Below, piece after piece: positions 47,430 through 60,020 of a stretch of DNA of 64,000 nt. A model generated the notes under the pieces. That model was given only the letters and a program-made list of their open reading frames with translations. It was not told the origin of the DNA and searched no databases. The stretch's first letter is position 1, and each line of letters begins with the position of its first letter. Both the position numbers and the translations under genes were made by a program. The DNA is from Blumeriella jaapii (lineage: Eukaryota > Ascomycota > Leotiomycetes > Helotiales > Drepanopezizaceae), in assembly GCA_009599575.1 (NCBI GenBank), contig VWND01000011.1:62001-126000 (forward strand), in the 5' to 3' direction.

Positions 47430-49281
47430 TTTGATGGGGCGTATGTGATTGCGAAGTAACTGGATCAGTAGGACGGGGTATATATGCGATACTGCGCTCG
47501 AAGCTCTGTGACTAGGCTGGGCAGATTCCGTATGAATGATATAGAGTTGAGTCGACTCTGGTAGCGAGGCCAAAACGGCTCTTCTCGTTCTTGAAACTTC
47601 TTTGACTGTACAGCACAAAGGAGAATCCAATCGTTTAACAAGAGCTTTGTGCGTTCGGTCGAGGTACAGTAGCCCGAAGGGAGAATAGGGAACGTCTAAG
47701 AGAAGCACAACAAAGAAAGACTTGTGTCCTTGTTGTTAAGGGTTCCAGTTCCAAAGATGCGGGGATGATGCGTATTTATATGGAAATACGTACAGTACAG
47801 GACTGTATAGCCAAAGGTGAGAAGAGAATATCGAGCATCGCGTTTCAAACGCGCAGACGGTGAGCCAATCATTTGTTGCTGGAGCTCCGGACCAGGAACT
47901 GGCTCGCTAAGTCTGAGGTCTAACTCTATCGAGGCTAGTGTCACCCCTGAAGGACTTCCTCCTACTGTAAACAAAGGCCGGTCTGTTGACTTTTTCTTTC
48001 CTTCGACACGGTCCTGTACAGCAAGTCCTGTACAATACGTATGCACTGTGCTGTATCTGCACAGCAGTCCTTCCTCACGGTACTTAGGGATCTCTATCGA
48101 GCTTGGCTCGAGCTTGGTGCTGCCCGGTCCGAGTCGAGGAGTCCGCGTGCCTGAGCAGGTGCTGCAGATTCGACGCAGAACATCACATCTGTTATAGTGT
48201 CTGGCACTCCTGATTACACCACTCAGCGCGAACTTGGTGATGCTTCGATATCAACAACGGTAATCTTTGCGGATCTTGTATGGTTGGGCACCTGGAACAG
48301 CCATGTTATCTCCTCCATCTCACCAACACAACTCCCCCATATCCTTCCGCTTTGTAGGTGCATCCCTCGAATGAGAGACTGTGCGAGTGTAAATAAAACA
48401 CACCCGTCAAATAAAATGTCGTCAAGTCTCTTCAGTCGTGGCGTTCGAGAAGCCCCCGTGGCTTTGCAGTTCAGTCAGAAATAGCAAGCAGGTAGGATTA
48501 TAGAACCATTACTCGGTACTGTACTGTATGTACTGTACCTGGGTGAAGATGAAACGCCCCGACCACCATTTAACGCAATCTCACCCCCCCCCCCCCCCCC
48601 CCCCCCCCCCACCGCCACATTTCATGACTACGCCACCGCCATTGCGACTTGCAACAAAAAACCTGCCCCGCGCCGCCGTGAGTCGCTCGCGCGGGTGAAG
48701 TTGGAATGAAACATCAATGCATAAGTATCAGTAGCAGAGCCAGCCGCGCCGGCAAGTATGAATAGCGTCTTTTGTCTAGCGAACTCCTCATCATCACATT
48801 GCTGCAGCTCGCCCGACTGTGCTGCTTGCGCTCCTCTCGCATCGTCTATGCACATACGACGCTCGGTCTTTCCATCTCCCCCCTCCCAAGAAACCCAGAT
48901 GCCAGAACTCCATAGTCTCTCTCCCCGCGTCTCCAAGACGGCAACAAACACAAACAGGCCTTGACCTTCGCTCATCCCTCGACCATCTCGTCGAAGAAAG
49001 GAAACCCCGGGACCCTAGGATTTCGTCGTAACCAGGAAAGAGAAGCGGTACATCCAAACAAAACCCGCGAATGTTGTTGCAGGCGTGGCAGAAAAAGAAC
49101 AGAAGCGGTGCTAGACAACAGGTAAGAAAATTCATAAGGCCGCTCGTTCATGGAGAACTCGCCACACCCACGGCACATCGCTATTTCAGCCCAGATGTGG
49201 TGATGCCGGTCTCAAGGCCACAGCAAAATGCACGAGATCCCCGGAAACCCGACTCAACATGGAATGCTCAAAATTAAGATT
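47430..49281. other. Intergenic with a 27-nt poly-C tract
   Basis: Upstream region of the secreted lysozyme-like gene and downstream region of the MGA2-like gene. Contains a CCTGTACAGCA-type motif near 48013 and poly-C at 48584-48610. No gene supported. Confidence 0.55.
48584..48610. repeat. Poly-C homopolymer, 27 nt
   Basis: Uninterrupted run of C (poly-G on the other strand). Confidence 0.98.
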
Positions 49282-52200
49282 TCAAAGTTCCTCGACGATC
49301 CGACCCGGAGACGCGAAATTACGGTTACGTATCGAATCAACACAGCTCATAGCTCCACGCCAAATTTGCGGGACGTGGTTGTAGAGCATGGCAAAGATTA
49401 CAAGAGCCAGCATGGGAATCTACCGTCCGTTAGCCAAACCTGACCGAGATCAACAGAGTCATGAGCATACCCAGATAAAGAACAAATTCCTGTCCCGGCT
49501 CAGTCGCTTGACCTTCTCGGCGTGCGCCAGCCTAATCTGGTCCTGCTGCTCCCGAGTGACAACGTGCTTCTGTCCGATGCGGACTCTATCCAGCTTGATT
49601 GTACGGTTCTGCGCCATCGTCGAGCTTTCGGCTTGCACTTCCGTCTGGTCGAACATCTCGGCGCATTTGTTGTCTGCTACAGCATCGGCAGCTGCTTGGG
49701 CAGCGGAAGCAAGCTTGGTGCCGGCCTCATCCTGTGGGAAGATTTCCTCATAGGCAGGTGGCTGTAGAGAGATGGCCGGAAAAGAGTTCCCACCATTTGT
49801 ACTCTTGCTCTTTGGCGGGCGCGTCTGGGCGAGCGGTGCCGTCGACGCGGTTGGTTACCAGGTTGCTGATGCGGCGGACCATGGGCGTGGTGCGAAGATA
49901 AGCTTGGTAGTCGGGAAGGTCTTGCATGTCAAATCGCGGCATTTGTGGGAGGTTAGGTAGGTTGAGATGCACCGATTGTTGGAATTGCTGAATGTGGGCG
50001 GTGAGCTGGTCACGGAACGCAGTCATGGCTGCGGTGGGCGACGCGAGTCCTCCGACAGTAATGTCTGGCATCTGCATGACCGGATCCTTCGGTTCTGGAG
50101 CTTCTTGCTTGAGAACCTGGGCGCTTGGGCGTCTCGTCGGTCTCATCCAGAAGGCCCCGTCATGTGCAGCATCTGCGTCCTCATCCGCGAATTCGTCGTC
50201 GTCACTGTCCGAGTCCAGAACAATCGCCGCAGGCGAAGAGGATGGTTCCCAGACGGACCTCAGCGACGTGGCACTATTCGCTCTGCTTCTCAATGAAGAG
50301 CCGCTGCGAGTTCTGGTGTGGTTTTCGATGCGACGAGCAGCACGGAAGACCTCTTCAGAGGTTGCCATGTCCGAGGGAGTACAGCCCTGGAGACTTCGGA
50401 TCGTAGGGTCCGCACCACTCAAGATCAAGCGTCTGACGATCTGAGGATGGTTGTGGAGAGCAGCGAAATGCATAGGTGTGAAGCCCCCCTTGTCACGAGC
50501 TTCAGGATTGGCGCCGCGTGCGAGTAGAGCGGCAGCAAAGCGGTGCAACCCCAAGGCACAGGCAAGGTGAAGCATGGTCTGTCCGGAGACTCGTCTCATG
50601 TTCAGGCGGGCCGTTCTGGGGCTGTCGTCAAGGTCAATGAGGTCTAAGCAGCGGAGGAGTGCCCTCGACATCGCCGGGAGCAGCCATGTTAAATACGTTG
50701 AGATTCTGACTCTGGTTACCCCCCGTGGGAGACGGTCCATTGGATCCGGCCCAGGATGAAGGTCCATCTCCGACGATCCTTCGTGCTAGATCCCGGACAT
50801 CCTCCATCTTGCCAGTCATCTTGTGACCAAGAACCGACAGTGCCGTCCTGATGATTTGCTGTTCGTCATCGTCCACGTACTTGAAGAATGCCTGCTGTTT
50901 CGGTACGGGAGGCGGTGGGTAAGGTTGCATTTGCTGCTGTTGATGTTGGTGCTTGAATGTCACCGCCACTGTGCCAGCAAAGGCCGAAGGTGGTAGTAGA
51001 CAAACTAACGAGGTCTCCCCCCCAGAAAGTAGTCGTTGTGGCCTTGAAGTCTCCAAACATGACCTCCAGACCTTGGCAGAATCCACTACCAAGACACGTG
51101 ACCTCAATTCCACCAGCTTTTGGTCCTTCGTTAGGAATCATCTTGTGGATCGTCGGAGGCCTATGCGGGTTGAGGCTTAGCGGAATGCCGTAGAGTCCGT
51201 TCGCTACGGCCCGGGCCATCTGGACCTGCTGATTTTGGTAAGCTTGAACTGGATGTCTCATGCCGTTGTTGCTTGGGCTTGGGACCCGGCTTGGATGCGC
51301 CGAGGCGGGTGCAGAATATAGTTGCTGCATAGCAAGATTGTCCATCGACTGCGATCGGTTGCCATTGGAGAAGAACAACTGGTCGTTGCTATTCGGAGTC
51401 GGGGGGCCAGTGTTGTACTGTTGAGGCACTACAGGAATGGTAGTAGGTGGAGGAGCATTGTACTGCTGTTGTTCCGGTAGGGTGAAGACGGATGAGCTTG
51501 GGGTGAAGGGCGAGGTGGCCGAGGCAGGGGCGTTGGTACTCAATGGTCCTGCAGACGGCCCTTGTCCCATGGGGGGGATGTCTCCAGTCTCGAGCCTGGT
51601 CATTGCCAACCCACTGGGAACCTTACTGGAGCCACTGGCCTTTCTCTTCTTCGCGGTTGGGCCGCTCGACAAAGCGGGGGATGTTTGCCGGGACAGATTG
51701 CGCGGTGTTGCGGTTGCCGACGTCGCTTGCGAGCTGTGAGCAGGTGGACCGGCGCTGGGCGGAGGGGCATTGAACTGCATGTGCAAATGTCTCTGCATAC
51801 CCGGTAGATCCGAGCTGGAGTGAGCAAGGTCGAAAGGTGCTAGGTTACCAGGTGGAGCTGAAGCTATATCGAATGAAGGATCGGCGGTAAAGGCGCCAGA
51901 TCCGGAGTACATCTGGCCGTCGGGATCATTCGACATTTGTGCAGCCAATGTTGGCATGTTGTGCGTTTTGTGGTCATCCGTAATCATGATTGACGAGGTG
52001 ATTTCCTGGGCGATTAAACGATCCTGGTAATCCTTGATGGTAAAGATGACTTGAAATCCAACCTTCTCGTTCTGATGGCGGCAGTAGCACGCGATACGCA
52101 TGGGGGCGTCGACTTGCATCGAGCCTTCCGGAACGAAGGGTTCCTGTCGGTCTCCAGTTGCCTCGGAAGGGGGCTGACTCGTTGGTGTTTGCCATTCCTT

Positions 52201-53707
52201 GATCTCATGAGTGTTGAAGACAATCACACGCTTTGCCTCGTCCTTGTGCCAGGATTCCTCTTCTTCGACCTTTTTGATTTTTTTCCGAGCCGCTCGCTTT
52301 CTTTCTCGCGTTATGCAGCCGACGCAAATACTGACGTCTCCTCCATTTAGGGGCTTGTTCTCGTCATCTTCGTCGGATCCGCTCTCGTCTGGAGAAGACG
52401 CTGCAACGGAGGCGGTCTGTCCCAAGGCAGCTCGCTCAAAGGCACGCCGCCGGTGTTCGGGGTTCGCCATTGCACTCGAGCACACGAGAGTGGTGTACAA
52501 CTCAAAGGTGTCAGGAGACCTCGCAGGTGTCGGCTTCGCAAGCAACTTGGGCTTGGAGATGGTGTGGGTGGGTAGGTGTAGTTTGGTAATACCAGGCGGG
52601 AACGGAAAGAGGGTCATCTTGACGGGGATCTGCGTCTCGACTCGAGACTTCAGTGGCGTAGGGTGTATGGTTAAGACGGGCTTGAATGGAGGGCCCATGT
52701 GAGCAAAGGGCTGATGGGGAGCCATCCCAGGCAGAGGATGTGGGTTGAGTGGCACAACCGGCAGTCCATGGTTGAAGCCACCATACGGAGCTACCCATCC
52801 TGGATTCTGCACGGGGCCTCCCATCATCTGCGCATTCATGAAATCCACAGTATTTCCCGGCGAAGGCGAATTGTGGAAGAAGGCAGAGGGGGACGACTCT
52901 TGGCTTGTCACCATAGCAGAAAGCGGAGATGCTTCCCGAGATCCTGCAGTTGTAAGACCGTTCATAGATTGCGTTACCGAGTGTTGCTGGAAGATTGTCA
53001 GTATGCTCGCCGCGTGTCCCGACGCGACGCTATCACTTACAGAGTTTCTCTTGTCGTGATGCATGGATTTGATCTTCACCATGGGCGAATGCCTTCGTGG
53101 GGTGTGCTGCTTGATGGATGCGGCATCCGGAGAGTCGACGGGACCTATTGCAAAGGGGCTCGGACTGCTCGCGGCGCTTTCAAAATCAAAATCGTTCTCC
53201 ATCGACTTGTCGTTGAACTCGAACTTGCTCATGGTCGCCGGGTTGATGGTGCCATCAAATCCGCCATAGCTTGGCGCCTCATTCACCAGCAACGCAACGT
53301 CTACCTTCCAGTCCCCTCCATCCGCGTCGGCCATCATCGCGTCCGCGGCCGTCAGAGCTGAGCGCGACGAGTCCGAGCTGGATTTGCGCTTGTATCTCGA
53401 TGACTCGGAAGACGAGTCCTGGAACGAGCCGGCCGGAGATGCGGTCGAGGGGGCCGAGAGCGGCTGTTGAAGCCTCGTCTCTAGCAGCGCATTCTGGTCC
53501 AGGAGAGGGCTCTTGTAGTTCGCGGTATTGGGCGTTCCGAAGCTCGGCATAAACTGTGCATCGTCCGTCGCAAAGTCGTCGGCGAGTAACAGGTCGGACG
53601 TGTTCTCGACATTGAAGAACTCGAAGTCGGGATCCGCCTCGATTTTGCCGGACATGTCCGTGTCGAAGATCAGTGGCGTCGAAGCCGCAGAAGAAGGCTC
53701 AGCCGTC

Positions 53708-53738
<31 letters not shown>

Positions 53739-53769
53739 TCGTCGTCGTTGTCGGCATGATCTCTCTCAT
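49282..53769 (-). CDS. MGA2: MGA2/SPT23-like membrane-anchored transcription factor
   Basis: Ortholog-like to yeast Mga2/Spt23, ER-anchored precursors freed by the proteasome to switch on fatty-acid desaturase. Exons: 53769-53041, 52986-49471, 49419-49282. Start taken at MREIMPTTTT; MPTTTT at 53757 or the upstream Met at 53949 are alternatives. Order: Thr-rich start; a conserved block with KMTLFPFPPGITKLHLPTHT; IPT/TIG fold (PPTIHKMIPNEGPKAGGIEV, then SGFCQGLEVMFGDF); ankyrin repeats (GQTMLHLACALGLHRFAAAL and GFTPMHFAALHNHPQIVRRL); KWWELF; a basic segment; and a C-terminal membrane helix split by the last intron (RNLFFIW then IPMLALVIFAMLYNHVPQIW). Three +1 corrections are needed, at the C7 run 51017-51023, at 50662-50664 and near 49778; the length is then 1460 codons. 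Intron 53040-52987 is stop-free and 54 nt. Confidence 0.9.
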
Positions 53770-56214
53770 GGAGAAGCGTCGGGTCGAGTCCTTCTTGCGG
53801 TCAATCTGACTGAAACGTCGTTTTGATGCCGCAACTGCTCGCCACGAGCCGTCTTCCCACGCCGGTGAATGCCCGCCGCCCTGAACTCCCGTTGCACGAT
53901 GTGATGTGCGGTGCCGGCTGCTCCTTTGTTGGTGTAGCCCTCGGGTCATCGACTCATCGTCGTCCTTCCTTCGTGTGCTGGTGGGGACTGTCGACGGAGG
54001 AATCGAAGATCAAGGCGTCACCGCTGTCCGGGGGGGGCAAAGAGCGTGGATGGGATGCTGACGAGCGGACGACGCTGGCAGCAATGTGACCTGGCGCTCT
54101 CTCGGTCTGGTGGTCGATGGGTGAGTTGGCCCGCGATGGCACGGCAGAGACAGAACGGCGCCGACACCACAAGCGCGTGTCTTCCAGCGTCGAGACGCTG
54201 AAGTGAGTTGAGGATATTCCCACAAGTGGAGTGTGGAGCGTGGAGCGTGGAGCGTGGAGCGAGGAGCGCCCCTATTGGCCGAGTCTGCGCTCGCTGGAGG
54301 GCCGCCCTGTGGATAGACGGACGTCGCTTGCCGAGGTGTTGTTTTCGTAGCGAGAATCTGTGTACCGCACTGCTGTCTGTACAGACACGACCGTCAGTAT
54401 CTCTCTGGCACCAGCTTCACGAGCACCGTTCTTTGCAATCAACCGCGATGCAAGCATGCTGCGTGCGAAGGTCGACGTGTGGCCGGGCAGCGTGGGCGAG
54501 TCTGGGGGGCCCCGTTATCCTCACGTTGCGGTCATCCGGTGTCACCACTCTGAGTCGTCCCTGAGTCTCTATATATTAAGCCTCGGAGGCGCATGTAGGA
54601 TGGATACACATCCCCAAACATGTCGCAGGGATCGAGATTCCACGCTGGTCCTTCCAGCAACGCCGTTCCTGATGCAGGGCTCGTGGTGCCGTGCCAGAAA
54701 GTCGAACAAAATTGCCTGTCTGGTCCATGGCCTCCTCCTGCGCGGTGGACATGGCCGGCATCACGTCCGACGTCCCATCTCGTCTTCGTCCTGAAGCTGG
54801 CGATCGACGTCTTTGCTGTCTTAGCCCTCTCTCTCTCTCTCTCCGTAGCCCCCTCGCCAAGATATCGCAACTCCCAAATCCAATCTTCGATCCTCTCCAT
54901 CAAGCCACCACCACCACCACAGACAAGCACCCGGATGACGAGCTTCCGCCCCGGCCTCTGATGCGACACCATCCACAAGACCGCACCGTACCGCACCGCA
55001 CCGTGCCGTACCCTGCATCCATGCATCGCTCCCTCCAAGTTCCCCGTCGCTCACCCTCTCTCTCATGTTCTCCTCTCCTCTCCTCTCCTCTCCTCCCTCT
55101 CCTCGCTCTCCTCGCTCTCCTCGCTCTCCTCTCTTCTCCGAGCAGAAGACCAATGGAGAGGCGCGCCCAGTGCATGCCCATTACGTATCTCTCGGCCCTG
55201 TCTCTGCCTCCCATGTCGTCGATGGCAAGGCCGTTGGGGCGCGATGCGGACGGAGGAGGTCCTGCGGTCCTGGGAGGGTAGGCGTTTGACGGTTCGCTTA
55301 GCACGACCGCTTCAAAACAAGCAACCCAGTCCAGCCAACCCACCACGCCCTCCTCTTTCCACGGCCTCCAGAGGGTACACAACATCCACGGCCAAGCTCG
55401 ACAGGACCGTCCCTCCGAGCCGCCGTCGCCCTCGCGCTCCCGAAGCGATGCCTTTCTGATCCGATGCCCAAGAGAAAGCCAGGATCCCCATCTTAGCCGC
55501 CCTCTTCCCGCCGCAGAAACATGCAAGTCATCGTCGCCACGCGGCCCTACCTGCCGACAGGATAGTACAGTACAGGACAGTACATACAGGACAGGACAGG
55601 ACAGGACAGTAGCTACAATCTATCGTCTTTTGTGCAACCCACGAGCCGGCCCCGGCCCTGTTCCACGGCCGCTGCCGCTGCGAGAAAGGTCATATAGTGT
55701 ATGCATGCGCGCGTCTAGAGTCGTATCCCCCACCTTCATACATGCTCCGTCTCTGCCCGGCTACCAGGGCGTGTTGCCGCGTCCGGCCGCGAGAGAGCTT
55801 CATCCTCCAACGAGCGCCCACGCCCGCGTCGGTTCAGGCTCGATCGGTCTCGAGTCCACTGGCTTGGGTCCTGTCCTCACGCGGCATGGCCGGTCTAGCA
55901 ACCAGACTCCGGCGATCGCCTCGATGCCGACACCGACTCCCCCACGCCAGCTGCTCACGCGCAGAGCCACCGGGGGCTGCACGGGCGGCGACGTAGGCAG
56001 AGAGGTACTCGCTCGACTTCTGGCAAGCTCTCTCACGTCCTCTGTTCTCCATTTACGGACCTTATGTGCTTATGTACCTATGTACTTATGTACCCATACC
56101 TTATGTACTGTACAGCGTCAGAGATCGAAATCGCGGCCCACCAGCAAACCAGCCAGCCGACCACACACACACACGCTTACCTACGGTTCATATATTGGTC
56201 ACACACATCCTGTA

Positions 56215-56808
56215 CAAGTGGGTGGACACATGAATATGCGTGTCTGTAATCGGTCGTTACCCCACCAATTTTCCACTGCTTTTCCAACTTCATAACTCCA
56301 CCATTAGTCGCTCGATCTTAAATATAAATAGCTTAAATTAAAGATGAGTATCGAAAATACATTCAATTCAATTCGTATTTGATATACCACCGTTTACAGC
56401 TTCAACAGCGTTTGTTCTCTTCTGCATGCCTTGCGCTAGCTTATCTAACAACTGATCTTGCAGGAGCTTTCACGCTTTTAATGCACTTTTTATCAAAAAT
56501 CTTTGTGTTGCATTACTGTTTCTTATAACTATTGGCTTTGATTTAAGCTTAATTATTTTTGCTTTAAGTAATTTTTATAGATTTTCGATCGGGTTAAAAT
56601 CCGGTGAATAAAGCACTAATTTCATACTTATATTACGAAATCATGGCTAAATAAAAAGTGCTTTGTAAATTAAAATATCATCTTATATGTAAATGCTATT
56701 GTTTTTAAGGATCGTAAAAAAGTATTCGTAAAAAACCTCGAGATATTTGGCGGCTGTAATAAGTCACGGTCCGGTGCACACGTGCATATTCATATGTCCA
56801 CCTACTCA
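56215..56808 (-). mobile_element. Decayed Tc1/mariner-type DNA transposon with TIRs and TA target duplication
   Basis: The ends match as inverted repeats. The left end starts CAAGTGGGTGGACACATGAA, and the right end read on the other strand starts TGAGTAGGTGGACATATGAA. They share about 25 of the first 29 bases, and most mismatches are transitions. Each end abuts TA. On the minus strand a broken frame still reads LYSPDFNPIENL (56613-56578), the mariner third-acid motif. It is followed by LLQDQLLDKLAQGMQKRTNA, the family's usual C-terminal helix, and preceded by a decayed QDN..IH-like region with stops. At 594 bp it is internally deleted compared with full-length relatives. The AT content is far above the flanks, as after RIP. 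Confidence 0.85.
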
Positions 56809-57523
56809 TACACACACACATATACGTTCATGTCACACACATACATATATACACATACATATACATACATACATACAAAGCAGCTCCATCGCCTCGCCTC
56901 TCCTCGCCTCCATTATTTCGCCCCCCCTTTCTCCTCTCTTCTCTTCCCTTTCCCTCTCCCCCCCCCCTTCTTTCCATCCACCCCCTCCACCCCATCCACC
57001 CCATCCACCCCATCCATCCTAGGCAGCAAGCACCAGCAACGAAACGACGCTCGCTCATCGCATACCCGGTACTGTCCAGTACCAGCCCAGCCCAGCCCAG
57101 AACAGAACAGAACAGCCCAGCCCTCAAGACAGAGAGAGTGAAGAACGGGGTGGACCCTCCCCCCCCCTTCGCCGGCTGCACGATGCGAATGCGAATGCAG
57201 GTCGATATCTCCATCTCCCTAGATAGGACGAGGTCGCATGCCGCATCGCCAGACGGCTAGTCAGAGAGGCACATACATACATACATACTGTCCCATACTG
57301 TCCCGTATGTACTGTATGGAGAGCTGCGACTCTGGGCCGCGTTCACGCTTGGCTGCCTCGGTGCTTTGCTTACTGTACTGTGCTTCTTATCTACTGTACT
57401 GTACATACAGTAAGTAGCCCACTGTGCTGTGCTGTGCTGTGCTGTATCTGTTTGTTTGTACAGCTAGTCTACGTGCGTTCTCTGATGTGCTGTACCTAAG
57501 GTACGGTAGGTAATGTGATAGTA

Positions 57524-57524
<1 letters not shown>

Positions 57525-57566
<42 letters not shown>
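57525..57566. repeat. (GA)n microsatellite
   Basis: About 20 GA units. Confidence 0.97.
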
Positions 57567-57568
<2 letters not shown>

Positions 57569-58021
57569 ACACCTTCCAGTCTCGCCAATGCTTCTTGTTT
57601 TCTTTCTTCTCTCGCCCGGAGCATATTCGGCTGCTGATCGCTCTCCCCCTGCCCTGCCCCCTTGTGCCGCGGAGTGGCAGAGCAGCAGAGCAGTGGAGAG
57701 AGATACCGTGTGTATGTGTGTATGTACTGTACGTGCTCGCTGCCCTTCTACACGTGCATTTTTCTACAACACATGTAAGTACGGTACGGTACGGTAAAAT
57801 ACGGTACATATGTAGCAAGATCAAGATGCTAGCGAGGTCTACGTGCTCTTCTCGCCCACACCCAACACAGCACAGCACAGCACAAACACATGGACATAGA
57901 CATGAGATCAAATCCTCAATCGATCGCCGACCCGGCGAGTGGCACCTCATGCCGCCAAATGCCATTCTGCACTCTCGACGGAGAAGCAGCGAAAGACGGC
58001 GTGGACGAGGGTGAGACATGG

Positions 58022-60020
58022 CTAACCCACGGCCTGCACCGGACCCGGGTGATTCCCGTCATCCGCATACCGAATCGTCCTCTTCGCCGCGACGTTCGGC
58101 GGCGTCGCCGGACGGGCTCCATCTCTCGGTGCTCCCCCTTCCCCTCCCCGCTCGCCTAGACCCCCACCACCGTCGGAGACGATGACCCTCCCCCCAATCC
58201 TCTCAGCCCCGATTCCAACCGACGCTGGCAGCCGGGACGCGCTTCCCAGTCGCTGCTCGCGGAGAACACCCTCGCCGGAGGACGAGCGCGAGAAGTTGCC
58301 GACCTGGCAGCCGCTGGTCCGGTTTTCGTTGGACAGGGAGCTGAGGGCGCGGGACAAGGTGCCCGGCAGCAGGAAGCCGAGTTTGCCGAGGGGGATGGAA
58401 AGACCGTGGACAACCTGACGATGAGGATTAGTTGCCGATCAGCTCCGAACGTCGTAACGATAGACCGACGAGGAGGAGGAGGAGGTGGTGGTGGTGCTGG
58501 GAGGGACATACGATACTGCAAATAGACAGGAACCAGACAACGAGGTGGATGGTTTCGCCTAGGCGCGCGGCATCTTCACGCTGCACCCCGTCTACGGTGA
58601 CGGTCTCGAGAAACTCGACACTTATGTATAGATAGAAGATTGCCGAGACGCCGATGGGGCCGAAGAAGCCGACGAAAATGGCTTGTCTTCTTCCTTCGAT
58701 TTGGTGGATGAATTGGTGCATGGCAAATACAAAGGGAAGTCGCCTGCCGGGCTTCAGCAAAACAGGTTCGTTCGAACGGGATCGTAGATGTAGACACTCA
58801 CCTCAGAAGTAAGATGAGAATCCCCAAAAAGATCAATCGGTACAAGGGAATGATGTGGTTGCTTCCAAACGAGGCCCAGGGACAGATTGCGCCAAACCAG
58901 ATGAAAATAGATAAGTTGAGGAGCATGTCGATAGTCGGCTGCAGGGAATCGTCCAGTGTCTCGAGACGAAACCAATCGTCCCAAGTGAAAACATTACCTG
59001 CGATGAAGCACGCAAGGACATCGTCTGACCCAATCTAGAACGCATCAGCCTCTAAGTTGTCACTCACAGCTTCTCACAAGCGCGAAGACCTTGGGCGAAT
59101 TCTCGACTGTTGGCCGCTCAAAACAGCAACGGAAGACTCACCATGCCACAGGTACCAACAATGAACAGCGCGAGCGTAATTGCAAACACGAGAAAGCTCT
59201 CCCGATCCACAAACTTCTTCTCCTCGGCCCAGTGCAACAGCTCCTTCGCGATCCAGCCCACCGTAGCTCCATATACGATGCTTAGCAGAATGGTGTAGCC
59301 CCACGTCTCCCCAAACCACATGGCCATCGCCTTGCTCGCACCCCCCTCCTGTCCTAGCCCGGCCTGGCCGGTATACTTAACAAGGTACAGCGCAATGAAC
59401 AAGAACGGATATCCCAGCCCATCGTTCGCCCCGGACTCCGCAATGATGATCTTCTGCAGGCCCTTCGGGATGTTCTTGTCCGCGAACTTGCCCTTGACGA
59501 TGCCGTTCGAGAGCACGGGATCCGTAGGCGTGACGCACGCAGCAACGGCGAGCGCATGCACGAACGGTAGATGCGGCACCATGGCCCAGACCAAGAGGCT
59601 GCTCGACAGCCACATGAGCGTCATGATGGGTCCCAGGAGGAGGGCGAGCGGTTTCCATTCTTTCTGCAGATACCGGCTGGGAAGCTGTACACCTGCGAGG
59701 ACTAGCTGTACGCCCAGGACCAGCCGGCTGAAGTACAGCGTGATGGCGTTGAGGTTGACCTGGCTTCCCGCATACTCGAGCGGCCTGACGAAGTTTGTAG
59801 CGTGCGGCGAGAAAGCAACGCCGGCGAGGAGAGAGATAACTAGACTTCACGATTAGCACAGCCGACTACAGCACACGTGAGAAGGGGAATGCAAGATCTT
59901 ACGAGCTTCACTCAAGTAGAACTTCTCCTTCATCAAGTAGCTCACCAGCCCAAAGACCGTGATGAACCCCCCGAGCACCGAGCACACGATGTTGAAGTTC
60001 GTAACCGAAAGCGTCGGCAT
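58022..60020 (-). CDS. NHA1: Plasma-membrane Na+(K+)/H+ antiporter, NHA1 type
   Basis: CPA1-family cation/proton exchanger that extrudes Na+ or K+ for salt and pH homeostasis. Exons: 60020-59903, 59839-59142, 59034-58802, 58743-58512, 58414-58022; total 1674 nt, exactly 558 codons (557 aa), no correction. Start MPTLSVTNFNIVCSVLGG. About twelve hydrophobic segments. Family signatures: AFSPHATNFVRPLEY, VAACVTPTDPVLSNGIVKGK, IIIAESGANDGLGYPFLF (the ND pair of the ion site), IGSDDVLACFIAGNVFTWDD, FFGPIGVSAIFYL and VVHGLSIPLGKLG at the end of the membrane domain. The cytosolic tail is short (about 110 residues, Gly/Arg/Ser-rich) compared with the very long tail of yeast Nha1, so it is closer in build to the short filamentous-fungal or S. 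pombe Sod2-type proteins. Confidence 0.93.

Larger units (their letters stand above)
53770..58021. other. 4.2-kb gene-free region with a mariner fossil
   Basis: 53770-54250 is the probable MGA2 promoter/5' leader. 54250-56200 is GC-rich and low complexity, with CT-rich tracts near 54825-54845 and 55065-55140. An AT-rich transposon relic lies at 56215-56808. After it come TACATA/CA microsatellites, C-rich runs, (CACCCCATC)n near 56985-57015 and (GA)n at 57525-57566. No supported gene. Confidence 0.6.

Noticed and set aside
47430..47708. N-terminal extension of the lysozyme-like protein to ATG 47708
   Set aside because: It would bury the signal peptide that starts at 47429; the extension has no family resemblance.
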